DNA of 64,000 bases from positions 1 to 64,000 of the forward strand of contig CABVRZ010000018.1 in assembly GCA_902500775.1 (NCBI GenBank), read 5' to 3'. The stretch is from an uncultured Nitrospira sp. Lineage in GTDB: Bacteria > Nitrospirota > Nitrospiria > Nitrospirales > Nitrospiraceae. Positions 48,315 to 57,110 of the stretch are shown piece by piece (the stretch's first letter is position 1; every line of letters starts with the position of its first letter). The position numbers and the translations under genes were made by a program. The notes below the pieces were generated by a model, which was given only the letters and a program-made list of their open reading frames with translations, ran no database searches and had not been told where the DNA came from.

Positions 48315-49817
48315 ATGGTATCCAACACATTCGATAGTTTGCATATCGTGATGGTCTCATCTGAGGCTGTTCCTTATGCTAAAACGGGTGGACTCGCCGA
48401 CGTTGTAGGGGCTTTGTCCACCACCCTCACGAAATTGGGCCATCAGGTGACCTTGTTGTTGCCGGGTTATCGTACTTGGTTGGCTCGCAAGGACCGTCGA
48501 GAAGCCATGCAATTCTCGGTGCCTGTGGGAGGGAAGACAACGGATGTCACCATCGAAGAAGAATATGTGACAGTGCCCGGTGCATTGCATCAGGTGAGAG
48601 CGCTTTTTGTGTGTTATGACTCGTACTTCGATCGGCCGGGACTCTATCAGCAGGATCATCACGACTATCCAGATAACCTTGACCGGTTTGCCCTTTTTTG
48701 TCGAGCGGTTATTCAGGTGTTGCATGTCTTCGTGGATGTGCAGAGGAAGACAATCGATATCCTGCACCTTCATGATTGGCAGACGGCATTGTGTGCGGTC
48801 TATCTAAAGGCGTTGGCGCATGAACATAACAGCCTTCAGCCAATCAGGACGCTGTTGACGGTGCACAACCTAGGCTATCAAGGGATATTCCCAGGTCAGG
48901 AATTCATGAAAACCGATCTTCCCTCATCTCTGTTTTCACCGAGCAGTCTGGAGTTCTACGGAGCAGTCAATTGTTTGAAGGGGGGCATCATTTTTTCAGA
49001 TGCTGTTTCCACGGTGAGTCCTACCTATGCCAGGGAAATTCTCACGACGGAATATGGGTGTGGGCTTGAAGGCGTATTGGCAAACCGTATAGGCGGTGTA
49101 AGCGGTGTCACAAACGGAATTGATGAGGTTGCTTGGGATCCTGCACACGATGCATACCTGTCGGCGCCGTACCGTGCCGATGACTTATCGGGGAAATATG
49201 TGTGCAAGCGAGCGTTGCAACAAGAGCTTGGGTTACCGATTCTTGATGTGCCACTGTTGGCCGTCATCGGCCGGTTGACGTTCCAAAAAGGATTTGATCT
49301 CTTGATCGAGATTCTTCCAGAGCTTATGGCGCTAGATCTCCAGTTGGTCATATTGGGTACTGGGGACTCTCACTTGGAACAACAATTCATCGCAGCGAAG
49401 GAGAAACATCCCCGAGGAATTGGACTCTATCTCGGCTTTGATGAGGGGTTAGCCCATCGCATTGAGGCGGGATCGGACATGTTGATCATGCCGTCACGTT
49501 ATGAGCCCTGCGGATTAACTCAGCTCTATGGCTTGCGATATGGTACGGTTCCTATCGTGCGGCGCACAGGAGGCCTTGCCGACACCGTTGTCCCTTTTCG
49601 TCCGTCAACAGTCAAGTCTAGGTGTGCAACAGGATTTCATTTTATCGAACCTTCTCCCGATGCATTACTCTCCGCGATTCTGCTTGCGTTGCATGTGTAC
49701 GAAGAGCAGGAGGTCTGGCGCTCATTGGTTACTTCAGGAATGAACGCAGACTTGTCATGGACTCAATCGGCAGAGGCCTATGTAGAATTGTATCGCCGGC
49801 TACAGGGCAGGAGGTGA
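48315..49817 (+). CDS. glgA: Glycogen synthase GlgA
   Basis: 500 residues, family length about 480. ADP-glucose-dependent GT5 enzyme extending alpha-1,4-glucan. N-terminal KTGGLADVVGAL is the substrate-binding loop. The C-terminal half has PSRYEPCGLTQLYGLRYGTV with catalytic Glu, and RRTGGLADTV. It is separate from glgB (13563-15773). It converges with the lipoprotein gene at 49828, only 10 bases apart, with no clear terminator between them. Confidence 0.96.
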   Translation: MVSNTFDSLHIVMVSSEAVPYAKTGGLADVVGALSTTLTKLGHQVTLLLPGYRTWLARKDRREAMQFSVPVGGKTTDVTIEEEYVTVPGALHQVRALFVCYDSYFDRPGLYQQDHHDYPDNLDRFALFCRAVIQVLHVFVDVQRKTIDILHLHDWQTALCAVYLKALAHEHNSLQPIRTLLTVHNLGYQGIFPGQEFMKTDLPSSLFSPSSLEFYGAVNCLKGGIIFSDAVSTVSPTYAREILTTEYGCGLEGVLANRIGGVSGVTNGIDEVAWDPAHDAYLSAPYRADDLSGKYVCKRALQQELGLPILDVPLLAVIGRLTFQKGFDLLIEILPELMALDLQLVILGTGDSHLEQQFIAAKEKHPRGIGLYLGFDEGLAHRIEAGSDMLIMPSRYEPCGLTQLYGLRYGTVPIVRRTGGLADTVVPFRPSTVKSRCATGFHFIEPSPDALLSAILLALHVYEEQEVWRSLVTSGMNADLSWTQSAEAYVELYRRLQGRR

Positions 49818-49827
49818 AGTATTGTGG

Positions 49828-50328
49828 CTAGCGTGCATTAAATGAGAGAGTGAGCCCTTGCTCAAGTTTTGCCAGCAAGGTTTTAGCTTTTACAGCGTAG
49901 TACGAGTTTTGTCCTTCATGGAGCTTGATAATTGAAACAAAAAGATCACGGGCAACGTCAAGGTATCCCTGGTTAAAGGCCAGTTCCCCAGTATGGAGAG
50001 CGCAGGCTGAAGTCATAGCTCCAACATCCACAGCCACTCGGCTAGTTGGGGTGGAAACCAGATGAGCAATTCGACTTGGCAGTGGCAATATAAACCCATC
50101 TTTCCCCTGCTCACGATAATCGGCTGAGCGGAGTTGATCCAAGTCTGCTGTAGCCTTAGCTAAATCTGATGTCGATTTGCAATCCCCGTAGGCGCTCCAC
50201 AGAGAGTTGAAACTACTATCCCATGCTTCACTGGTTTGAGAAGAAGGAGTAGTAGTACATCCCGAGAAAAGAAAAGCTGAACCAAGTAATCCAATTACCA
50301 CACCCCTTTTCATTCCTCTGAATTGCAT
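49828..50328 (-). CDS. Lipoprotein of unknown function
   Basis: 166 residues from the ATG at 50328 (MQFRGMKRG); other ATGs lie at 50346 and 50313. The signal peptide ends in a lipobox FLFSGC. The mature domain is helical, with LATATADLDQL-like and AFNQGYLDVARDLFVSIIKLH patterns that resemble TPR-type helices. It may be a small assembly lipoprotein. It lies just downstream of a LuxR regulator on the same strand. Confidence 0.65.
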   Translation of the reverse strand: MQFRGMKRGVVIGLLGSAFLFSGCTTTPSSQTSEAWDSSFNSLWSAYGDCKSTSDLAKATADLDQLRSADYREQGKDGFILPLPSRIAHLVSTPTSRVAVDVGAMTSACALHTGELAFNQGYLDVARDLFVSIIKLHEGQNSYYAVKAKTLLAKLEQGLTLSFNAR

Positions 50329-50407
50329 TGAGCTACCCCCCCCCATCCCGTATTGCTAGTAAGGGTGGTATGCAATTAATGGGCCCTTGGTCGTTTATCG
50401 TAAGATA

Positions 50408-50423
50408 TTGTAAAATGTTACAA
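50408..50423. promoter_or_regulatory. TTGTAA-N4-TTACAA palindrome, candidate operator
   Basis: A perfect 6-base inverted repeat with a 4-base spacer, in an AT-rich stretch about 80 bases upstream of the lipoprotein start. Such symmetry often marks a dimeric regulator site. The neighbouring LuxR-type gene is a candidate regulator, but nothing in the sequence proves the link. Confidence 0.3.
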
Positions 50424-50525
50424 AAATATTATTCATGACGAATAGGAAGTTGTAATTTCGACGCACTGTGTTGTTTGTGCAACTACAGAGGATTTTTGGA
50501 GAGTCCGACTGCTATAGGCAGGTGA

Positions 50526-51134
50526 TTAAGAGTTAAATATCTGGACAAGGATGCCGGTCCGCGTGGTGGCGTTTGTCTTGCGCATAATGTGCTTAATGTG
50601 TTCTTTAACCGTTTGTTCGGTAATCTGTAGTGCATTAGCAATTTCTTTGTTTGTCCAACCTTTCGCTAGATTTTCAACCACGGATTGTTCTCGGTTCGTG
50701 AGCTGGAAGCGTTCTCGGGCATGCTCTGTATTCAGGTTTTGTCTTCGTCCGAGCTCTTCCATGGTTACGACAAGCCGGGCGTGTTGAATCCCACCTCGAT
50801 CAGGGAGCCCAAAGCCTCTGAGTAGAATTGGCTGATTGGGATCACCTGTCACACGTTTGAGCTCAAACTGTTCCCAATCTTTAGCTTCTGTCCGTATGTG
50901 GAGAGCCTTGATGATTTCTGCACAAAGCTCCGTCAGGGGCGTTGGGAGGATTCCGCGTGCCGAAACGGTCGCGTTGCCTCCATGTTCAACTGCATTGATC
51001 TTTTTAGCGAGCTCCGTAGCCTGCCGATTCATATGCAGGAGTTGCATAGACGTAGATAGTACGACAATGCCGGAGCCTGCTCGTTGATCGGCAAGCGCAT
51101 CGGTTTGTTCGGTTCCCTTTGCGGATTCGGTCAT
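50526..51134 (-). CDS. LuxR-family transcription regulator with PAS-like N-terminus
   Basis: 202 residues. The C-terminal LuxR helix-turn-helix (about 140-200) has LTNREQSVVENLAKGWTNKE and EQTVKEHIKHIMRKT as recognition elements. The N-terminal 120 residues look like a PAS-like sensor (SGIVVLSTSMQLLHMNRQA, then GFGLPDRGG). There is no receiver domain. It sits next to the glycan locus but on the opposite strand, so control of that locus is a reasonable guess only. Confidence 0.85.
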   Translation of the reverse strand: MTESAKGTEQTDALADQRAGSGIVVLSTSMQLLHMNRQATELAKKINAVEHGGNATVSARGILPTPLTELCAEIIKALHIRTEAKDWEQFELKRVTGDPNQPILLRGFGLPDRGGIQHARLVVTMEELGRRQNLNTEHARERFQLTNREQSVVENLAKGWTNKEIANALQITEQTVKEHIKHIMRKTNATTRTGILVQIFNS

Positions 51135-51654
51135 ATGGATACAGCGTTGTTCTGAACTTGATGATGAGAACTGAGATAGTTTTCCTCAGCGACGAAAGCC
51201 CACGCTGATAATACAGAAATAGTACCTAACACTTTAGAGGGAGTCAACATATACCTTCGAGAACGCAGCCTACGGGATTGGTATTGTTGGTTTAGTTACC
51301 AGTGCATAGTATCCTCAGGTAAATTTTGAATGAGCAGCTGAATGATTTAGGGAGATTGAGTGTATAAGGGTCTAGCCGAGCATGGTCATCATCGGTGGGT
51401 CGAGTGAGGACGCATGCCGAGAATACCGCGTGAAATTGAAATTAATCAATACTATCATTGCCTTGTGAGTGGATGGGATGCCATATAAAGATGGGACTGA
51501 CTGATTAGGGATGGTCAATACAGTCATCAGGAGAGGCTTGTCTTGCCGAGGCCAATCCTGTATGAAATCATGGCTACCGAGGGCGGAGATACGAGTGCGG
51601 CGAGGAGGGAATGACACTGCCTTTGGATATCGATAATGAGGAATGATAATTTTT

Positions 51655-51780
51655 ATGGATCAAACCCCGAAGGTTGAGCAAGTTCTGAATCCCTACATGC
51701 CAACTCCTGTCGGTATCGCTGAGATCCCATCGCTTGCAGAAGTTCGTTGGACCAGAAGGCTTCTCTTTGGAAGCATCTAA
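51655..51780 (+). CDS. Possible small ORF, 41 residues
   Basis: A short frame starting MDQTPKVEQVLNPYMPTPVG and ending LLFGSI, preceded by GAGGA. The composition looks protein-like, but length and lack of a clear family make it weak. An alternative ATG at 51643 adds four residues. It is followed by a Cys-rich frame to 51980. They may be decayed pieces of a lost gene. Confidence 0.25.
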   Translation: MDQTPKVEQVLNPYMPTPVGIAEIPSLAEVRWTRRLLFGSI

Positions 51781-52008
51781 TAGCTGTGATGCTCTTTTTG
51801 TGGGGATTCGGTTCATGTTCCAGTTATGGTGTGTTACTTGGATATTGCCTCATAGATCATGGTAAATGCGTATGGTTCGATCAGAATTGCTGGGTACGGG
51901 TTTCGAAGTCACTATATTGCAACACGCCACGTCAGATGATACTGCCATCAAGTGGGGATATGCCAGAATGGCAGACCTAGAGAAGAGGTCTTTTATTGGC
52001 TGGTTGAG

Positions 52009-52026
52009 CTGACTAAAATAAGTCAG
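52009..52026. promoter_or_regulatory. Hairpin in the rfbF leader
   Basis: CTGACT-aaaata-AGTCAG, a perfect 6-base stem with a 6-base loop, 43 bases before the rfbF start codon. There is no T-run after it, so it is not an intrinsic terminator. An operator or leader-RNA element is possible. Confidence 0.25.
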
Positions 52027-52068
52027 AGGGCTCACCATGTGTGGATTGAAGATTAGGAGGAAATTGAC

Positions 52069-52842
52069 GTGAAGGCTGTCATCCTTGCTGGGGGAATGGG
52101 GACTCGACTTTCGGAAGAGACCGCTTTACGACCAAAACCCATGGTTGAAATCGGTGGGAAGCCTATTCTGTGGCACATTATGAAGATTTACGCTACCCAT
52201 GGAGTAAAGGAATTCATTGTAGCCCTCGGCTACAAAGGAGAAATGATCAAGGAGTACTTTCTGAACTTTTATGCCTTCAATAAGGATATTTCCGTTGATC
52301 TTGAGCGTGGAAAAACAACGATTCATGACGGGAAACAGCATGAGGATTGGAAAGTTCATCTTGTTGATACCGGATTGCGCACACAGACGGGTGGGAGGCT
52401 CAAACAATTGAAAAGCTGGATTGGGGATGATGAAACATTCCTGTTCACATACGGAGACGGAGTCTCAGATGTTGATATTCAGGCTACGATCAAGTTTCAT
52501 AAGTCACACGGGAAATTAGCTACCGTCACATCGGTCTTACCTCCAGCCAGATTCGGACGATTGGTATTTGATCAAGATCATATCGTTGACTTCAAAGAAA
52601 AGCCGCATGCTGAGGAAGGTTGGATCAACGGCGGGTTCTATGTGTTGGAACGCAAAGCTATCGATTATATCACGGGTGACGAAACTGCGTGGGAGCGTGA
52701 ACCGATCGAACAGCTCACGAGAGATAATCAATTGATGGGATATCGGCATGATCGCTTCTGGTCCTGTATGGATACCCTGCGCGAGAAAAACCTTTTAGAG
52801 GAGCTATGGCAATCCTCACAAGCCCCTTGGAAGGTATGGTAG
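52069..52842 (+). CDS. rfbF: Glucose-1-phosphate cytidylyltransferase RfbF
   Basis: 257 residues, start GTG at 52069 with AGGAGG upstream. Makes CDP-glucose from CTP and glucose-1-phosphate. The nucleotidyltransferase motif is LAGGMGTRLSEET at the N-terminus; RPKPMVEIGGKPILWHI and FLFTYGDGVSDVD follow, and the WSCMDTLREK end is typical of the cytidylyl family. It opens a glycan locus. The usual next enzyme, CDP-glucose 4,6-dehydratase, is not recognisable here. Confidence 0.95.
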   Translation: MKAVILAGGMGTRLSEETALRPKPMVEIGGKPILWHIMKIYATHGVKEFIVALGYKGEMIKEYFLNFYAFNKDISVDLERGKTTIHDGKQHEDWKVHLVDTGLRTQTGGRLKQLKSWIGDDETFLFTYGDGVSDVDIQATIKFHKSHGKLATVTSVLPPARFGRLVFDQDHIVDFKEKPHAEEGWINGGFYVLERKAIDYITGDETAWEREPIEQLTRDNQLMGYRHDRFWSCMDTLREKNLLEELWQSSQAPWKVW

Positions 52843-52917
52843 GGTAGCCATCTTAGCAGATGAGGCTCGTGACGCTCACTGAGCTGCCCACGTTCGGTCA
52901 ATGTCTAGACCAAGGAA

Positions 52918-53982
52918 ATGAATATGCGAATCTTGATCACCGGAAATATGGGATATGTTGGCCCACTAGTGGTACTCCGTCTGCGAGAGTCATATCCTGG
53001 GGCGACGTTGATAGGATACGATATTGGGTACTTCGCCCATTGTTTGACAGGTCCATCACGGTTCCCCGAAAGTCGGACCGATGCCCAGTATTTCGGGGAT
53101 ATCCGGCAGGTGCCGGAACAGATTCTCCAAGGAATTGACGCAATTGTGCATCTCTGTGCGATATCAAATGATCCAATGGGGGCCAGTTTTGAGGACGTTA
53201 CCCTTGATATCAATCATCGAGCAAGTATCGATCTTGCTGTTAAGGCTAAGCGAGCTGGTGTCAAGGCGTTCGTGTTTGCATCGAGTTGCAGTGTCTACGG
53301 TTTTGCAGAGGGAGGCCCTCGTCGGGAGGAAGATGAGCTTAGCCCCCTCACAGCCTACGCAAAGTCAAAAGTCAATACTGAGCAGGATCTGACGTCCCTA
53401 GCATCGGAATCATTTGCGGTCACCTGTCTTCGGTTTGCAACTGCATGTGGAATGAGTGATCGGTTACGGTTGGATCTTGTATTGAATGATTTTGTGGCTG
53501 GCGCACTTGTGTCTAAGCGCATCAATATTCTGAGTGATGGGACACCATGGCGCCCCTTAATTCACGTGAGGGATATGGCGAGAGCCATCGATTGGGCAGT
53601 ACAAAGGGATCGTCGTGATGGCGGAAATGTTTTGACGATCAATGTGGGAAGCGATGCATGGAATTATCAGGTGAGGGATTTAGCCATGGCGGTCACTCAA
53701 CTCGTTCCGGACGTGGAAGTGTCTATTAATAAGGATGCACAGCCTGATAAGCGATCCTACCGGGTTAACTTCGACAAGTTCTCCAAGCTGGCACAGGGGT
53801 TTCTTCCGGTCGTAGATCTTCATGGGGCCGTGAAGGATCTTCGTGATGGACTCATGGCCATGAAATTTGATGATCCTGAGTTCCGGAAGGGCGAGCTGAT
53901 ACGGTTAGTCACATTAAAGCGTCTGAGAGAGGCGGGGCATGTGACGGATCAGCTCGCATGGAAAGACCGGGTAGGCCGGTGA
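52918..53982 (+). CDS. Extended SDR epimerase/dehydratase
   Basis: 354 residues. The NAD-binding TGNMGYVG (about 8-15) fits the extended SDR class. The active site is YAKSK with a Ser in SSCSVYG (about 121-127). It is not a CDP-glucose 4,6-dehydratase by its N-terminal motif (those have GHTGFKG). It probably acts on a nucleotide sugar. It lies 75 bases after rfbF. Confidence 0.82.
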   Translation: MNMRILITGNMGYVGPLVVLRLRESYPGATLIGYDIGYFAHCLTGPSRFPESRTDAQYFGDIRQVPEQILQGIDAIVHLCAISNDPMGASFEDVTLDINHRASIDLAVKAKRAGVKAFVFASSCSVYGFAEGGPRREEDELSPLTAYAKSKVNTEQDLTSLASESFAVTCLRFATACGMSDRLRLDLVLNDFVAGALVSKRINILSDGTPWRPLIHVRDMARAIDWAVQRDRRDGGNVLTINVGSDAWNYQVRDLAMAVTQLVPDVEVSINKDAQPDKRSYRVNFDKFSKLAQGFLPVVDLHGAVKDLRDGLMAMKFDDPEFRKGELIRLVTLKRLREAGHVTDQLAWKDRVGR

Positions 53983-54029
53983 GACGGCAGTATTGCGATA
54001 TTCCTAAATTAAGATAAGGAGAGCTCGTC

Positions 54030-55265
54030 GTGAAGCTATCAGCGTGTCGCTCATGCGGCGTAGGTCTTGAGCACACATTTCTTGATCTGGGTATGTCTCC
54101 ATTGGCTAATTCCTATGTTAAGCCAGAGCAAACGAATCGGATGGAGCCATTCTATCCTTTACATGTGTATGTCTGCGAAAAGTGTTTGTTAGTTCAGTTG
54201 GAACAGTTTTCGACTCCGCAAGATATTTTTTCCGACTATGCATACTTTTCTTCGTTTTCTGACTCATGGCTTGCTCATGCTCGGACCTATGTTGACATGA
54301 TTGTCGATCGATTCAAATTGGATCGGAAGTCAAGCGTCGTCGAGATCGCCAGCAATGACGGATATCTTCTTAAGAATTTTGTTGCGCGTGGCATTCCTGT
54401 GCTTGGGGTGGAACCTGCGGCGAATGTGGCCGAGGTGGCTAGGGGAAAAGGGATCGATACCAAGGTGGCGTTCTTTGGTGAAAAGACGGCGCGTGATCTA
54501 GTCGAAGATGGATGGGCCGCTGATTTGATTGTTGGAAACAATGTGCTGGCCCATGTTCCAGGTCTGAACGATTTCGTGAGGGGACTCAACGTGCTATTAA
54601 AGCCGACAGGCCTTATTACTATGGAATTTCCTCACCTCCTTCAGCTCGTGGAACAGAATCAGTTTGATACGATCTATCATGAGCACTTTTCTTACTTTTC
54701 TTTCATTGCGGTAGAGAGGGTATTCGCCCGCCATGGGCTGAAACTATTTGATGTTGAAGAGTTGCCAACCCATGGGGGATCGCTGCGAATCTATGCCTGC
54801 CACGATAGCGATGTATCTAAGCCGGTTGAGACGCGGGCAAAAGAACTGAAGTCACGAGAAGAAGCTCTCGGATTTGGCAACCTTAAGGACTATCTTTCGT
54901 TCGGTCCACGAGTTGAGGCTACAAAGAGAAAGTTGCTGTCTTTTCTTATTGCCGCTAAGCAGGGGGGGGAACGTGTCGTGGGGTATGGAGCTCCGGCAAA
55001 GGGCAACACACTCCTGAACTATTGTGGCATTCGTACTGACTTTGTCGACTACACCGTTGACCGGAGTCCCCATAAACAAGGCCATTTTCTTCCTGGTGTC
55101 CATATTCCGATTTATGAGCCCGAACGAGTGCGTGCTACAAAGCCCGACTATCTCCTGATCTTGCCCTGGAATATTCGGGAGGAGGTGATGCACCAGATGA
55201 GCTACATTCGCGAGTGGGGCGGGAAATTCGTTGTCCCAATCCCGGAGGTGCAAGTGTATCCATGA
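54030..55265 (+). CDS. Sugar C-methyltransferase (TylC3/NovU-like)
   Basis: 411 residues. The N-terminal zinc site is Cys6, Cys9, Cys49, Cys52. The SAM motif is VVEIASNDGYLLKNF in the middle domain. The C-terminal part has YGAPAKGNTLLNYCG and KQGHFLPGVHIPI, typical of C-methyltransferases acting on 4-keto sugars. This points to a branched-chain deoxysugar. Its TGA overlaps the next ATG (ATGA). Confidence 0.85.
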   Translation: MKLSACRSCGVGLEHTFLDLGMSPLANSYVKPEQTNRMEPFYPLHVYVCEKCLLVQLEQFSTPQDIFSDYAYFSSFSDSWLAHARTYVDMIVDRFKLDRKSSVVEIASNDGYLLKNFVARGIPVLGVEPAANVAEVARGKGIDTKVAFFGEKTARDLVEDGWAADLIVGNNVLAHVPGLNDFVRGLNVLLKPTGLITMEFPHLLQLVEQNQFDTIYHEHFSYFSFIAVERVFARHGLKLFDVEELPTHGGSLRIYACHDSDVSKPVETRAKELKSREEALGFGNLKDYLSFGPRVEATKRKLLSFLIAAKQGGERVVGYGAPAKGNTLLNYCGIRTDFVDYTVDRSPHKQGHFLPGVHIPIYEPERVRATKPDYLLILPWNIREEVMHQMSYIREWGGKFVVPIPEVQVYP

Positions 55266-55798
55266 TTTTTGCCGAAACTACCCTCAAGGGTGCCTTTATT
55301 CTTGAGCCTGAGCCAGTGCCTGATGAACGGGGAATGTTTGCAAGGGTCTGGTGCCAAAAAGAGTTTGAGATGCATGGGCTTTCCTCCAGGTGGGTGCAAT
55401 CGAGCGTTTCCGTAAACCGTCGCAAGGGGACCCTGCGGGGAATGCATTACCAAATCGCTCCAAACGAGGAAGCGAAATTGGTCCGCTGTACTGCAGGCGC
55501 GATCTATGACGTCATTGTGGACTTGCGACCAACATCACTGACCTATGGGCAACATGTTGGCCTATTGTTGACTGCGGATAATCATCGATCTCTGTATATC
55601 CCAAAACAATTTGCCCATGGATTTCTCACGCTGCAAGACAACTCCGAAGTCTCCTATCACATGTCGGAGTTTTATGCGCCTTCTGCTGCGCGCGGCATTC
55701 GATGGGATGATCCTGTGTTGCACATTGAGTGGCCCGAGCCTATTGTGATCGTCTCCGAGAAAGATCAAATGTGGCCACAGTTTCACGTGAACGGGTGA
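55262..55798 (+). CDS. RfbC-like 3,5-epimerase
   Basis: 178 residues from the ATG at 55262, which overlaps the preceding stop. Cupin-fold dTDP-4-dehydrorhamnose 3,5-epimerase family: RGMHYQIAPNEEAKLVRC with the catalytic His, then FAHGFLTLQDNSEVSYHMSE with Tyr. In the absence of rfbA/B/D nearby, the substrate is more likely a CDP-4-keto sugar; that is inference. Confidence 0.87.
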   Translation: MIFAETTLKGAFILEPEPVPDERGMFARVWCQKEFEMHGLSSRWVQSSVSVNRRKGTLRGMHYQIAPNEEAKLVRCTAGAIYDVIVDLRPTSLTYGQHVGLLLTADNHRSLYIPKQFAHGFLTLQDNSEVSYHMSEFYAPSAARGIRWDDPVLHIEWPEPIVIVSEKDQMWPQFHVNG

Positions 55799-55804
55799 TG
55801 TGAC

Positions 55805-57097
55805 GTGGAAGCCGATGGTTCTCTACTTGGTTTAATAAAAGCTCTCTACCCAATTTGTCGGAGTATTACAGGTGACGGCGTTCGAGAAACTCTTCGAATA
55901 ATCCGGCAACGTATTTCTCTGGAAATGCGGGAAGTTCCTAGCGGGACCCAGGTATTTGATTGGACGGTTCCTTTGGAGTGGAATGTATCTGACGCTTACG
56001 TGATGAACGGGGCAGGGAAGCGAGTCATCGATTTTCAATCACACAATTTGCATCTCATGGGTTACAGCGTGCCGGTTCGGAAAAAGATGAGCCTCAAGGA
56101 ATTGCGGCCACATCTGTTCAGCCTGCCAGCTTATCCCGAGTGGATTCCATATCGGACGTCCTATTACAAGGAGAATTGGGGATTTTGCGTTCGGCACGCT
56201 GATTTCGAGCGGCTTTCTGATGACGAGTACGATGTCGTCATTGATTCGACGCTTCACTCAGGTTCACTGACGTACGGCGAGTTCTATTTGCCTGGTGAAG
56301 TTTCTGATGAAATTCTCGTGTCATGCCATGTGTGCCATCCGTCTCTGTGTAATGACAATTTGTCTGGCATTGCAGTCGCAGTGAAGCTCGCGGAAACCAT
56401 GAGTGCTCGTTCAAGGCGGTATTCGTACCGGTTTCTCTTTATCCCAGGAACTATTGGATCGATTACATGGTTGGCTCAGAATGAGCAGACGGTGTCTCGT
56501 ATTCGGCATGGGCTTGTGTTGACGGGGGTGGGTGATGCAGGAAGTGTCACCTATAAAAAAAGTCGTCAAGGTAATACGGAGATAGACCGGGCGATGGCGC
56601 AGGTACTAAGACATTCGGGTGAGACCCATACTATTATTGACTTCTCCCCATACGGATATGATGAGCGGCAGTATTGCTCTCCGGGTTTTGACTTGCCTAT
56701 TGGATGTTTTATGCGAACACCACATAGCCAATACCCGGAGTATCACTCGTCTGCAGACAATCTGAGTCTTATACGGTCGGAGTCCCTGGCTCAGTCTTAT
56801 ATACATTGCCTCACGGTCTTCGAGTTGCTGGAAGGGAATCGAGTGTACGTGAATCAGAACCCAAGGTGTGAGCCACAATTGGGACGGCGGGGGCTGTATC
56901 GTACCATTGCGGGGCAGCAAGAAACCCAGTCCAGAGAGCTCGCGCTGCTTTGGATATTGAATATGTCCGATGGGCGGCATTCGCTGCTTGATATTGCAGA
57001 CCGTGCAGATCTTCCATTCGGCCAGATTCAATCTGCGGCTGAAGCGTTGGTAGAGGTCGGACTTTTGAAAGAATATCTGGGGCCGGGAAACGCTTAA
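55805..57097 (+). CDS. DUF4910 aminopeptidase-like protein with winged-helix tail
   Basis: 430 residues. DUF2172/DUF4910 type, similar in shape to M28 zinc peptidases: HVCHPSLCNDNLSG (His and Asp ligands, about 178-191) and PEYHSSADN (His ligand, about 310-318). The last 70 residues form a winged-helix-like module (LLDIADRADLPFGQIQSAAE). The family is often found in surface-glycan loci. Peptidase action is not proved; a role on amino-acid-modified sugars is possible. It starts 7 bases after the epimerase. Confidence 0.8.
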   Translation: MEADGSLLGLIKALYPICRSITGDGVRETLRIIRQRISLEMREVPSGTQVFDWTVPLEWNVSDAYVMNGAGKRVIDFQSHNLHLMGYSVPVRKKMSLKELRPHLFSLPAYPEWIPYRTSYYKENWGFCVRHADFERLSDDEYDVVIDSTLHSGSLTYGEFYLPGEVSDEILVSCHVCHPSLCNDNLSGIAVAVKLAETMSARSRRYSYRFLFIPGTIGSITWLAQNEQTVSRIRHGLVLTGVGDAGSVTYKKSRQGNTEIDRAMAQVLRHSGETHTIIDFSPYGYDERQYCSPGFDLPIGCFMRTPHSQYPEYHSSADNLSLIRSESLAQSYIHCLTVFELLEGNRVYVNQNPRCEPQLGRRGLYRTIAGQQETQSRELALLWILNMSDGRHSLLDIADRADLPFGQIQSAAEALVEVGLLKEYLGPGNA

Positions 57098-57110
57098 GGG
57101 AGAAGTACCC

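Larger units (their letters stand above)
51135..52068. other. Long gap upstream of the glycan locus
   Basis: 934 bases without a securely supported gene. It contains a TCAGCG/CGCTGA hairpin at 51186-51208 and two short frames on the plus strand (51655-51780 and 51789-51980). A CTGACT/AGTCAG hairpin lies just before rfbF at 52009-52026. It is AT-richer than the coding blocks. The promoter of the locus must be inside it. Confidence 0.5.

Noticed and set aside
52918-53982. SDR protein as CDP-glucose 4,6-dehydratase
   Set aside because: The N-terminal motif is GNMGYVG, not the GHTGFKG expected for that enzyme; called a generic epimerase/dehydratase instead.
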